Source: Macquaria australasica
Taxonomy: Eukaryota; Chordata; Actinopteri; Centrarchiformes; Percichthyidae
Length of the DNA: 64,000 nucleotides
Direction of reading: 5' to 3'
Assembly (NCBI GenBank): GCA_005408345.1
Contig: SEMN01000087.1
Span: 248,001 to 312,000 of the forward strand
Part shown: positions 39,901 through 54,000 of the stretch, in pieces
How positions within the stretch are numbered: position 1 is the first letter of the stretch
Layout of the letters: every line of letters starts with the position of its first letter
Position numbers and translations under genes: made by a program
The notes under the pieces: model-generated
What the model saw: the letters and a program-made list of their open reading frames with translations, nothing else
Database searches by the model: none
Told to the model about the DNA's origin: nothing

Positions 39901-42900
39901 TCAGTGGAAACCTCCACACTGAAACCAGTGGAGATGCGGTTGGTGCGTTGACGGTTCACCAGAGCAAATCCCTGGAAGTTTCCTGGAGAAAATACTGAGG
40001 ACACCTACAAGAACACATTTGAAAATGATATCAAGCTCCAGTAGAAGATACAGTAAAGCTAACTGCCTGAACATTTTAGGGAAAGACGCAAAGTCAGTTT
40101 ATGAGAAAACTCAGAATGGCAGCCAACTGAGTAGGCAAAATAAACTAGTTTTTAGTCGTTGTACTTGTCTTGACCCTCAGGGATAAATAAAGTTCAAGAG
40201 TCAAAACTGGACTGATTGTGGTGCTAGAAAGATGACTGACCTCTAACAATGTGCATTATTTCATAACAATTTACTAATCAGTTCTATGAGCAGTTCTTGG
40301 CTATCTTTGCAGTAAATGTAAGAAAGAAAGCCTCTGTTTTAGGGTGCTTATGAAACACTGGAGCTTGGCAAAACTTGTGTTCTCCACTTGTGTAAAGAGT
40401 GTTACAAGTTTCAGTATTTCTTGATACTACCTATCTGTTGGCCACAGCACTACACAAGTGTATTGCTTCCCAACCCATCAAGCTGTTTAATTTTTATTTG
40501 CCTGTGTAAGGCTTACTCTAAATGTGAAGTCTATGTGACCTTATAGACTTCATGTTTCTCACCCTTCTGCCCTGGGGAAATTCTCAGAGACAAGAAATCA
40601 AAAGTTATCCCTGCATTTTTTTTTCACTTAGCAGGAGAAAGTGGGTGCACAAAAATAATTGCCTGCGTGGGGTGACATCAGTCAATTTCTGGCCAACACC
40701 ACTGATGGACGTGATCTTGCTGACTTGGAACCACTTAAAGTTGGTGTGATGAGGGTGAATTTAGACTTCCCTGAACTTAGACTACACACATCTTTTCTCT
40801 GTGAAGTAAATCTTTAACTCACTTGCTGCTATGAACTTCGCTACAGTATAGCTGCTTTATCCGGGGCAAACTTGCATTTGGTTTGGTTGTTCAGAGGTTT
40901 AAAAGACCTCTTCTTGAAGTATGAACCATTGTACTATAGCTGTGTCATTGTGTCATGTACCACTTAAAGGCCTTACCAGGTCTCTGTAGTAGGTAGAGCT
41001 GGAGCACTGCTGAGTGACGCCCATACAGAAACAGGACAGGCAGCCATCTTTGTTTTCTGGGCTGAGATGGAAGGTTCCAGACTTACAGCTGGAGCAAGAT
41101 GGGCCTTCAACGTTCATCTGCACCACAGTATAGAGGAAATTAGATACAAGACAATCAGTACATTCTAGTCAGAAAGAGGATACAAAAGATAACAACAACC
41201 AGAAAGTTGATGCAAAAAAATGGAAGTGTCAGTGTTTGATCACCTTGCAGCGGCACACACCACCACTGCAGCCTTCACTTCCTCTTTGGTCGCAGTTATA
41301 GCAGTTACCTGTAACAAGGCAGTAAAGCAGATAGTTATAGTATGTACAAGCTCTCTATTTAAAGACACTTTGTTAAATCCAGATCAAAGGCATGAGGGAA
41401 ATCTTTGCAACTTTTGTTAAGACAAAGAACAAACCAGAAGATGGAACACTATCTGTCATTTTCCTGAATCAAAAAACAGTATGTACCATTGACTTCATTG
41501 CTGCTGCTACATCTCTGTCCAAGCAGTGGGTTGCCAGTGTATCCTGCTGCACATCTGAAATAAAAATAGACAATGTGTTTAAGTAAATATTTCCAGTCAA
41601 GGAGGATACAAGTTTTAACCCAAAGAACAATGAGGCAGGAAGCTGGGAAGTCTGCAGAAGATGATACATTTGATGAATCATGTCCTTGGGGGAGTTTTCT
41701 TGACCCAAGGCAGACGTCAACCACGAACAAAGGACTGAGTCATTCAGACAAGGACCATACAAACGATTCTGTTATTCCATCCAGTAAGTACACATACATA
41801 CACTGAGCACTAGTCTTATATTCACATGACCTAAATCACCTAGCTTTTGCATTGAATACAAACCGTTTTCCCAGAAAAAAAGATCATGAAATATTGCTTG
41901 CACTGGAGATGGATGAAGCATAGCCACTGCTAAAACATTCAACATGTCTCAGATGTTGATTCCATCTCTCATATGAGCTGAAACTGAGGAACACCTTTGC
42001 ACACGAACAGAAACGTTCAGAAAGAATATCAGAAAAATATCACCAGATTTCAAAAAATGTTAAAATAAAAGCTTCACAAATACAGAACTGATATCAGAAA
42101 AAAGCAGAGGTGAGCATAGCATTGATATAATGAGACACAGAAGAAGATGCTAAGCTGCTAAAGAGGAAAGTTATTTCTGATATTGTGACATAGCAAAGCA
42201 ATACGCCTTCAACCCAAGCAAACAATGCCACTGCCACCAGAGCAAAGGCTAATCCAACTACAGATCTGTCAAGGTTGCCCTGAGGATAGCTTCTGTCAGT
42301 CTTACCTCACCTGTCCTCTGGCAGGTCCGCAGGTCAACAGCCAACAAGAGGACATCCATGCTATAAACTTGCTTTGGGAAACCCTATTCAAACTAACTCC
42401 TGAGACATACAGTAGTTTTCCAAAGTGTGGTTAACTCAATCCTTCCAGTCAGTGTAGTTTTATAGATTTAAAGATAAGGATAATTCTCATTACATAGGGA
42501 AATACAAAATCCATCAAAACAGATAATGTGGAAATGCTAAAAATGTTCATAACTAAAGGCCATTAAGAAAGAACATACAGCTCATGATAAACATAACATG
42601 ACAAAAAATGTGGTCTCACATCACATTAAAATGAAACTAAACAATTTCAAACAATTTAAACTTCTATTCCTCCTAAAAATATCTAGATATGATCTTGAAA
42701 ACTGGGTCTATGCATTCCTAACATTTCTCTAAATGCTGATGATATGACAGTTGTTCAGTGATAGACCAAACCTTGGCCCCACTAGTGGAAATATTGGGTG
42801 GTCAGCATCCAATGCTTTGGTCTAAACAACTACTGGCCAGATTGCCATGAAATGGACTATGAATATTCATGATCTCCAGAAGATGAATCCTGTTGTTTTC

Positions 42901-45900
42901 AGGTGCATCCAACATTTCTTCATTTTCTGCCACCATTGGGCCAAAATATCAACAGGTATGCAAGAAATATCCAACTTTAGGACATCATTCGCAGTAAAAT
43001 GTCATGATCTACAGAGGATGATCCCATTCCACTTTGGCCTCACTATGAGCTTTCTGGTGGTAAAGCTTGTGTCAAATGATGTAAATATTTGATACGATAT
43101 ATTGGACTTATGTAGAATAACTTTTTACATAAGATTTCCAAAACAAAAGTCTGGATTTCCATTAAATCTACTGTGGGCATTATTGGTCCCCAGAGGATTT
43201 AGTCCTATTGCTTTTGGTGAACCCATGACCTTTTATGTACAGCCACCATCAGTCCATAATGTTGACTTTTCACCAAGATACCTCATAACTTAACTGGCAG
43301 GATGCTGAGCACATTCATGCGCCATTATCCATTATCCATCAGAAACAGTCTACAGCGGTGCTTTGAGCTAAATGGTAGCATGTTAACATGCTAACGATGA
43401 CAATGCTAACATGCTGATGTTTAGTAGGTATCATTTCTAGCATGTTTACCATATTAGTTTAGTGTGTTAGCATACTAACATTTGCTAATTAGCACTAAAC
43501 AAAAATGTACAGCTGAGGCTGATGGGACTGTCATTAGTTTTCCAAGTATTTGGTTATAAACCAAAGTCCATCCATTTATTTTCTATACCGCTTATCCTCT
43601 TAGAGGGTCGCGGGGGGCTGGAGCCAATCCCAGCTGACATAGGGCGAGAGGCGGGGTATTTTTTGACCTGCTAGTGGTATTTAGTGAAAAGTCAGTGACC
43701 ACAATCATTAGAATTCATCCTTTGGGGACCATAAATGTCTGTAACAAATTTCATGGCAATCCATCAGTCAGAACCAAACTGGTGGACCAACAGACCGACA
43801 CTGCCATAACAAAGTAAGTATGTTGTTTAACTCTTGCAAACTTTTCATATTGATGCATATAATTATTATTGCAGCATGTAAGGCCACTAGCAGGAGTTAG
43901 ATTGTTAGTCTTGTCTGTAATGTAGTGGTTCTTCATCCTTGAAATTTAGCATTTTAAATAATTTTTTTCAAGACAATCGAAAAAATAAAACCTAAAATGT
44001 AGAATGTGTTAGGGCTCTTAGATTAAAAACATTCAGTACAGAACGTTTACACTGCAAAAAATATGTAACTTTGTCCTAAACTTTTCCAGGACACCAACAT
44101 ATATCATTGAAAACACCATTAAAGACATACCCATGTGAATGTATGAAACAAGAATGATGGGCATGAGGTTTTCAAAATGATCTAACAAAGGGTTGGGGGT
44201 GATATTTTTAAAACTTGAGGTAGTCTGTATACACATATGAGGCTCTAATGCTAAGCTATGTCTTCATAGCAGGATTTTGTGCAATAGTTCAAATTGTAAT
44301 AAAATACACCTTAAAAGCCATTAGTATCAAAATCATAACACCACATCAGGATGGCTTTAAACATCTAATAAGTCCCTCTAAAATAACATAGTGTCATAAA
44401 ATCAGTCCCTTCATAAAGTTCCATTGACGTGGTTGCAGTAACAGACATAAATATCAGGTTCAGTGGCTATAAACAATGGGAAAAAATTCAAATAGTGAAC
44501 CATCACACATAATTCTCTAGTCATCGGGGATAATTTTGATAGGAATGGCCAGCCTTCCCAAGACAACAAGTAGAGAACCCTCTTGATTCTTTTTCTGCTT
44601 TGCAGACTTGTGATCTCCTTTTAAGAGCTGTAGCAGGTCCAAAACACCAGAATGAGGGTTTGTCTTCTTTTTCTGCTGGGATTTTTTTGTTACTTTCTTT
44701 GCAGTAGTAGCCTTGGTTTTAGGGGTAGTTGATTTCTTTTTTACTGTTGTGTTAGACTTCTTCTTTGCAGTAGTAGCCTTTGCTTTATGCGGAGTTGATT
44801 TCTTTTTTACTGTTGTGTTAAACCTCTTTGCAGTAGTAGCTTTGGTGGGTTTTGTGGTTGTGCCTGTGTTCTTCACAGAATTCATTGTTTTGTGAGAGAC
44901 CAACTTATATGAGTTGCTCTCCACCTTTTTCTCATTTTGGTTAGAGTTGTGTGACTTTGATGATTTCTTCGAATCACCTTCGGAAGACTTTCCACGCTCC
45001 TGAACCTTTTTTGGAACTGGTGCATCTGATCTTAACGCCTTGTTACGGCCATTGTTTTTGACAGGTAATGCAGAATCCCTTTTATTGGCCTGGACAGGCT
45101 TTGACTTGTGAGATGGTGGCTCCAGTTGAAATGTAGTGGTTGTTGCCTCTTCTTTAACTTGCTTTGGTTTTGTTTTGTTTGGCTGTGAAACACGTTTAGC
45201 TGTCACACCGGACCTCCTACCTTCAGCCTTTTTTGTTTCAGGCTTCACTGTAACTTGAGATGTAGATTTTGAAGTAGTCCTACGTTTACTCAGGGTGGTC
45301 TTCAACTTGATCTGTGACCTTGTTGAGACTTGACTTTTGGATGACCTAGTGACTGATTGGAGCTGTGTAGTGCTTTTTCCTGGTGTAGTGGTGGCTGCTG
45401 ATTTGAGTTTTCTCTCTCTCTGAGGAATAGAAGTGGATTTATTTGCGGGGAGGCCTGGGGTGGGTATGCTTTTGGGCACTGTGGCTCTGCTGGTGAATGG
45501 CATTTCAGTAGGTATAATTCTGACTGGAGGCTGAGGTGTTGAGTACAACGGGAGTGCAAGGACTGTGGCGAGTGAAGGCAGAGCCCTCTTTCCTTGGGGC
45601 GAATGGGAAGTGTGTCTAGCACGTTTCATCTTATTCATCTCCTGAGCCAGGGCAGTGAAGCCGTCAATCAGGATCTCCAGCCTTCCCTCCAGTCTGCTCA
45701 GACGGGTGTCCAAATATGTGTAGCTCTTCTCCAGCTCGCTAACCTTCTTGTACTTCTCCCCAGCCGTCTGGATAGTGATGAGCTCCTTCAGCTGGGAACT
45801 GAGATGACTCTGCTGGTCCTCCATACTGTGAATGCTTTCCTTCATATCAAGCGTGTTTCTTTCCAGCATGCTAAGGCGCTGGTTAAAGGTGTTCATGTGA

Positions 45901-48900
45901 GTCCGGAGCAGGTGCTGGAAGCTGGAGTGTCTGCTCTCTGAGCTGGGTGTGAAGCGTGGTGGGAGTCTGGGTGCTAATCTTTTGGGGGTGACTGAGACAA
46001 TGCCCACCCCAGCTGCTGTAGTGGAACGTGTAGTGCGATGTTGAGCTGCAGTAGACAGTAAAGTCCTTGTAGGGATGACGATTGTTCCTATGGGGGTAGG
46101 CAACTGGTAGTCAATGTCATCATCATCATCATCATCTCCACTGCCATACAGTACTATCTCTTTCTCCAAGCTGAAATTGAATACTGCTTCAGCTCCACAT
46201 TCCACAGGTAGGAGGCCCTCTATCTGGTTCTCCAGGAAGAGGTCCCCACAACTGTCTGCAGATGGCATCTCTTCTCTTAATGTCAAAACAGCAGAATCAG
46301 GTATGATGCAGGCAGAGACGTTCAAATAATACATGATTTATAAGTTGCGGCTTACACCCAAGTCACCTCGTCATCTTTGCCCTCAGAGCAGCAAAGATTG
46401 ATTAGCCAGACAGGAGTCCTCATAAATGCCACGTCTACATTTATGTCGTATAGACCCAGAAAATACATTTGGTCTGTGAACAGACAGATATCACATAAAC
46501 CAACACCTTAAAATATCGCTACCAGCAAAGCGCAAAGCTGAAGCAGAAAGCAACCTCTGAGAAGGCTTTTGACGGTAAAGCAAAGGACAGAAGAAAGCAA
46601 ATGTAAGATCTAAAGCCAACTTAACTAAAGGCTTCCTCAGGACATACAGCACTGCTATTTCTCCTTCGGCAAATTTCTTTTCCACGGACAATAAAATGTG
46701 AGTGATGGCATTCTCAGTACCACCAAAGGCCCCTTATCCTATAACAAAGATATATAATTCTACCACAGCAGAAATGACCTTACATTTTGCAAATCAATAA
46801 ATCTAAGAAAACAATATCCACCAGCAGATCTAGAAAAACAGGACACAGCACAAAACTTCACAGATACATCAGGATGGGTGGCGTCTCCCATCCCTCGACT
46901 AACCACCGCTCAATCACAACTGCCAGGTAAAAAAACATGAGAGATGCGAACTACAGACATGCTTATATCCCTTTTCTGTAAATGAAACCACTGTGTGCTA
47001 CTGCCAGCCCCTGCTAACCTTGGTGCCGGCCCGCCCAGTAACCCCAGACACTGAGCAGTGTCCAGAGGACCGTGAGAAGAAGACAGATAGGAAAAGAAAA
47101 TGCAGAAAGATAAGGAGGGGGACTTACCTTTCACAGCGTTTGCCAGTGTATCCAGGGGGACAGTTGTCACAGGTCGGCTGACCATCAGACTCCAGATAAC
47201 AGGTCGCGGAGAATCTGTGCCAAAGGAGGGCCACACACACCATGAGGACGCTCTTTTTGGAATTAATCATGTTGTTTCATATTCATATTTCAGTTTGATC
47301 TCTTATTATAGGGGCATTTTAATAAAGTGGTTTATCAGCTCCTGCACTGCACACAGTTTACTTTGCCTAAACAGAGTAGTTAACAGTAATCTATACTGGC
47401 TGAATAAAACTGACACAAGTTAAAAAGACTTTAAGACATGAACTCACTGGTTGCTGGAAGTGGTTCCAGGACAGGGGCAGGGCTGGCAGGCCTGAGCACC
47501 ACCCGTTACAGGGTTTCCATAGAAACCAGGCTGACAGCGCTCACACCTCGGCCCAGCGGTGTTATGGAGACATTGCTTTTGGTTAGGACACACACAGATA
47601 AAGAAGGGGTGAGATCCACAAAACAGTTGAATATACAGTACTTGCGAGTGACAGTGTGTTTCCACATGTTGGGATTTGCCAAGAAACCATTAGTGCATTC
47701 CACTGCAGAGATCAAAGCAGCTTTAACGTTGGCAAAGAACTGAGAGAGAAGAAGAGTTGCATACAACCTACCAGACACCTGCCGGTCTCCGGGTCACAGC
47801 CTCTGGCATGACCATTGCAGTCGCACCTCTCACAAGTGCCCAGGTAAAGGCCAGAGCTGGTCCGAGTGTAACCTTCATCACACTCCTGCAACGACATGGA
47901 AAAACACCTCAGGTGAGAGACAAGTGATGACAAAGAGGAATATGTCTTTGTTCCACTGCAGCAGGGAGACAGACTGCAATTATCATCAAGGACTGTAATG
48001 GAAAAATAGACTTTACTGTGAGGTCTTAACAAGTTTAGGCATAGTGGTGATTGCCTTATTTTTCTTTCTTTTTTCAAACTAAAACTAAATTAAACTAACT
48101 AATCTAGACCACGAAAGTTCATTCTTGACCTTGGAAATAGTAGTTTGACAAAAAAAAAAATATTAACTCGAAGTCCACTTACTACCTTTTTTCCAAGCTT
48201 TCAACCAAGTCTCACAGTCTTCATGAGCAAATGGAGTTTGCTCAGATGTCATGGAGTTGGCTCAATTGTGATCCTACCATAGGTGACGTGATGACAAATA
48301 AGCCATCTCCACGGCAACTGAGCAGACTCCTTCTGCTGATGAAGACCGTGAGATGCGGATGAAAGCTCCAAAAAAGCTAGTTGGTGGACCTTAAGTTCAG
48401 ATTTTCTTTTGTTAAATTAAACTAAACTACTTCTCTGAAACCTGCATGCATACCTGGCAAGAGGGTCCTCTGTATCCCTGAGGGCAGGCGCACTCTTCCA
48501 CCTCCACAGCACGTTCATTACCAGTGGACTGAGGAACAGCAACGTCCATCTTGATGTCTGAGATACTATTTAACACAAAAAGCACACAATTAACAATACA
48601 CTTTATATTTGCCATTAAGTGTAATGCTCTTGGATTCATTTTGACGTATGTGAACGAGCTTTGCAGTGACAGGAACCTTCCACCGTACCTGCTCTCAGCC
48701 ATGTTATCTGCGTAGGTGGCCCTGATCATGAAGACAGTAACATCAGCAAGAGCCATCAGCAGGTGCTCACGAGTGCACGGCTTCCCATCAGCACGACGCC
48801 ATGCAGACTATCAGCCACAGGGATGGAGAGTGGAGAAAAGAGAAAAGTTGGTCTACTAACATTGTGCGAGAATTCAGATTTAGCTGAATGATACTCCCTA

Positions 48901-51038
48901 ATGAACAGTGAAACACACCTCTCTGAAGGTCACAGTGACAGTTTGTGGGATACGTGGGAGAGGCTTGGTCTGAGAGTAGTGTTCCAGGAAGATGCCACTG
49001 CCCTGCAGAACCACATCTGGTTGACCGTCAATCACCAGTGAGCGCTGAAGCGGTTCAAAGCGCACTGTGTAGCGAAGCTCCCCACCATAGGCCGTCACCT
49101 GGTAGCAACATAGGGAAAAGAGAAGCTCATCTCAACAAAGTGAATAGTGGAAAGGTATTTCACCCCTATGATACTGTGAGGGAAGTCACAAGACACTCAT
49201 GTTGGGCTTGACTGTGAATTCAAGCCAAAGATTCAATGGAGGCTCACTGTGTGGATAAGTGCAGCCTTTTCACTTGACAACATGTTGAGGCATGACTGAG
49301 TGGGATGGAAAGGGCAGAGAAATCTAGCTTGACTAACACCTGACAGTTATTTCCTCTCCTCTCCCCTAGCCTGCTCTTTACTTTGTTGTTTTTCTCTCAC
49401 CTTATCTCCTCTGAAGCTCTCAGGCAAGACCCAGAAGTAGATGTCGTTGGGGACACTGGAGAAGGCGCGGTAGACAACTTCAGAGGAGCCCCTCTGGGAG
49501 ATGCCTTCAGAGAAAGTTCTAGTGTTGGCGCTGTTAGAGAGGGAGAAGAGCTGCCCGTTCACCCCCCCTCGCACCTGAGAGACACAAACAATTTGTCTGA
49601 ATGAGATGTGAACTGAGAATTACATGTGCTCGTACTTGAGCACAATCACTGTTTGCACATTGCATCTCACCATTTAGCATCTGAAAGGATTTGCTGATAC
49701 AGCATGACTGCACAAACACTGAGTCAAACCGTGATACCAAAAATATTCACCCCTCCCTTTACCATTCGCAGCTTGGCAACCCACCTGGTCTCTATTCCAA
49801 GTGGAGCTGGCGCACTGTTTGGTGACGCCCATACAGAAACAACGTAGACAGCCCTCAGGGTTGGCCTCTGATAGGTGGAAGAACCCAGGCTTACACTCAT
49901 CACACAGAGCGCCTGCCACGTTGTTCTGCACACACACACACACACACACACACAGAAACAAACACATGCACATTTGTGAGCCATCTGCCTGTCAAGCTTA
50001 TTTCTTTCATAGAAGAAAAAATAAGACAGTAAGACACGTCAGCCTCACAAGCGACAAATGAAAAACAGATTTCACAATAAATGTTTATGATATAATCCTA
50101 ATATTTCACTTTACCATACTGCATATATACCTTGCAGCTGCATGGTCTGCTGCTGGAGCTGATAGTTCCTCTGTTATCACACTTGGAGCTTTCTGCAGGG
50201 AGAGAACAGTGGAAAGAAGATGACATATGGGGAGGAAAGTGCATCTGGTAGTGTTCCAGCCATTCTGCATACTTGAGCCATGACCACATACTACAGCCTA
50301 CTGTATCAACCCTGTGTAATGTATCATTACACAGGGTTAAGACCTCTTTGTGGTCATGTCGCTAGATGACTAAAGTACAACAGGTAAAACAATCCAGGTA
50401 CGGCTTCTGTCGATTTCATGCCTTGAAATGAGGATTTCAAAAATGTCGGTGCAATTGTTGAATGTATACTCACGGCTAGAAGAACATTTTCCATTAGGCA
50501 GAACGGGGTTACCCTGGTAACCAGGAGCACACCTGAAATAAAACAAAAATATTAGAGATACGATTGACCCATTTACCACAAGCGTTTGTTATATCTCGTT
50601 CTGCTTGTTAATCAATCTTTAATTAACAGTCATCATAATCATGTGATATAGTATAAATCACTACCAGTCATTGAAGATTGAAACCATTTTCTTATAAACC
50701 ATATTACTGCCTTCTCCAAAAGGTTGCTTAAAGGCACAGTTAATGACATCAGCTTCCTCACTTTTCACAGCGTCGTCCTGTGTAGCCGGGCCTGCAGGCA
50801 TCACACGTTGGCTGTTGGTCAACATCCAGGAAGCAGGTGTCAGAAAACCTACAAAGACATTTACAACAGTTGAGTAGCATGTTGAATGAATAAACCAGTG
50901 CTCAAATATCTGAATGAGCTCAGCGTTTTGGAATAAAAAAAAATAAAAAAAACAGGGCAAAACAGCTCATTCTTTTCCCACTGATGCCTTGTGTGTGGTA
51001 TGTGGGTGTTTATGTGTCTGCCCCTATTTGTACTGTAG

Positions 51039-51070
<32 letters not shown>

Positions 51071-54000
51071 TCTGTGACCTTACCGGCGTGAGGTCTCATG
51101 GTACGGACAGGGGCAGGGCTTGCAGTCATCGGGTCGACCTCGACTCGGGTCACCAAAGTAGCCTGGGCGACACTTGTCACACTGAGGGCCCTCTGTGTTG
51201 TGCTGGCAGCTCTGTGGAGGGAGAACACGCTGGTCATTCTCTTACATGGACACCACTCAAAATAGTTATTAGACAAAAGGTATTAGTTGGACATTTTGGG
51301 AAATACACTCATTCGCTTTCTTGCTGAGAATTAGATGAGAAGATTGATACCACTCTCGTGTCTGTACTCTAAATATAAAGCTAGAGCCAGGAGTTGATTA
51401 GCTTAGCTTAGCATAATGACTGGAAGCACGGGAAAAAAAGCTAGCCTTTGAAAATCCCGCTTACCAGCGCCTCTAAATTGAACTAATTAGCATGTTATAT
51501 CTTGTTTGTTTAATCCGTACTCAAACCACAAGTTGGTTTTTACAGACTAGCTGTTCCCAGTCTTTATTCTAAGCTAAGCTAATCGCCTGCTGGCTCTAGC
51601 TTCATATTTAGCGTACATACTACGTAGAGTGATCTTCTCAACTAACTCTTGGCAGGAAAGCGAGTAAAAGCATTTCCTTTAAGCAGACAAACATCTGTTA
51701 TAATCAACAAGCTAAACTCTTCAATGTTTTACAGCAAGGAAATGATTATCTGCAAATTCCAATTAATCACAAGTGACTGACAGCGATTCTTGCCAAAAAG
51801 GAGCTAGCTATTACCAGACAGTGTCCACTGATTGGATCACAGGCGCTGGCATGTCCATTACAGTTACAACCGGCACAGGTGCCAAGATAGGAGCCACCAG
51901 GGACGCGCTCGAAACCAGGGAAACACATCTCACAGGACAGGCCTGTATATCCAGGAGGACATCTGGGAATGATAAATATGACCAGCATCAAGCAGGGTTT
52001 TAATCCAAATGTCACAATTCAAATTACAACACCACAAATTGCAAAATTTCCTAATGTTGTAAATAAAAAACAGCTGAATAAAGCACAGCCAAAATACATT
52101 TGTATTTGTTGGGGCATGTTTTGCCTTTATTAGATAGTTTACAGTGGAGAAACTGACAAAAAACGTAGAGAGAGACGGGAATGACCTGCAACAAAAGTGG
52201 CCGGAATTGAATCTGGGACGTTATTATTTTGGGGGATGGCCACCAAGCTGTCCCTCAAAGTACATTTTTGTAATTATTTTGAAAGCTTCAAAGCAGTCAT
52301 TGCATATATGAATGTTACTGTATTATTGTGCAGCACCTTTGTACTCTAAATATGTGCCCACTGGACATATCCCAACAGGTTGCTTTGATTGCAAACTGCT
52401 GACTGACGGCTTGTAAGGATCTCTCATCTCACTTAACCCCGCAGTATCATGCTGGAATCTTCACTTGAGGGTTGTTTTTTTTTCTTACCTGCACTCTTCG
52501 ACATTCTTAGCATGACCCAGAGTGCTGAACTCCACAGTGGTGGTATCCATGACAATTTCACTGAGTCCCACGCTGACCATGTGGTTGTCATAGATGGTGC
52601 GGATGCTGATGCTGTCCAGGTTAGCCAGAGTCATCATCAGCTCCTCCCGGCTCACAGGGCGGCCGTTGGAGTGCTGCCAGTTATCCTACAACAATAACAA
52701 GCAGGTTTACTGATGTTTGTACATTTACTTCAAATGTATTTCATTATTTGTGATAGGGGATGTATAGCTCTTGATTTTTACATTATACTGCAAGTCAAAT
52801 TTGGTCAAAATTCTGCTATTATGAAATTTGAATTTGCAGACATCCTCCACAACATTTTTGTGTTTTTTTTTTAAAGAACTACATGTCATCATCATAAATT
52901 TACCACAGGATTGTGCTGATTCTGCACTGGCTTTTGCAAGAATAACCTTTCTTAACCAAATACCTACTTCAGTGAATTTGATCTCCTTCTGGTTGACCAC
53001 TCGGGCAGGGGTGGCGCTGCCTCTGCGGTACACAAGCCTTCGTCCATTTCCAACCAGCATCACATCTGGCTTCTCCACAACCTCAGACAGACCGCGGGCA
53101 AGTGTGTACCGCACTTTGTACTTCAGGGATCCTCCATAGGAGTCAATCTAAAAATAGATGAAATGATTTTCATGCTTAATTGTGATAATTAGTTAAGTAA
53201 AATAAAGTCTGTAAATAATTTTACTTTTTACCTTGTTGCCCAGGAACTGGCGAGGCAAGGTCCAGAAAGAGTCAAGGTTGAGGAAACGGCGTGACAGGTC
53301 GACGAGCTGGAACTCTTCCATCTCAGGGTTAATGAGGAGCTGAGTGGAGGAGAGAGGAGGAATGCCTGGTCTGGAGGGGTAGGTGACATTCACTCCTGGA
53401 AATAAGAATAACAGATTGCTCTAAGTGTTAGGACTGCACAAAATTGTAAAGGTATTTCAGTTGAGATTGTATTAGCTCTGTTAGCTGTCTATCAGTTTCA
53501 TAAACATCAATGGCTTCAGTGCCTTTGAAGTCTTCCTCCTCAGTGAAACGCAGGCTGATCTGGTTCCGGTAGCGACCGGTGCCCTTGCAGTTCTTGGTGA
53601 TTCCAGCACAGAAGCAGGACACACAGCGGCCCTCCACACTGAAGTGACCATCAGGACAGTTGCCTACCGAGAACAAGAAAAGACATAGAAAACAAGTCGA
53701 TTTATACTCTTAATGTGACTAGAATTAATGTATAGTTTGTTGTAAAAAATGTAGTGCCTCTGATAGTGAACCCACAATAAAAGTGAGGTGTCAGTACCTG
53801 GATTTGGATTTGATGTGAGAGTTAGCACTCCGTCAGGGATACCAAACACCAGGCCTTTAGCATTGATGGCCTCACAGGTGTACGCCCCCTGATCCGCCTC
53901 CTTCACATCACGAATGGTCAGGGTGCTATGGCCATTCTTGCTGGTCATGGAGATCCTGGGAACACAGAAATACAACACAAATTATCGCTTTTACAGTAAT

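Noticed and set aside
45302..45622. Second long frame on the minus strand inside the intronic open exon
   Set aside because: Overlaps the 585-residue frame in another phase; Pro/His/Ser-rich shadow of the repetitive coding sequence.
46367..46473. Exon-like segment with a strong acceptor (ctgtctgttcacag) and GTGACT donor upstream of the long open exon
   Set aside because: Joined to the perlecan donor at 47128 it reaches a stop before its own donor, and no frame connects it in coding phase to 46275. It could only be a noncoding first or poison exon, so it is not listed as coding.
46491..46691. 66-residue ORF starting MSVEKKFAEGE with a hydrophobic stretch, possible signal exon for the nested gene
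   Set aside because: It ends in a stop, no donor gives the phase needed at 46275, and the hydrophobic part is not N-terminal.
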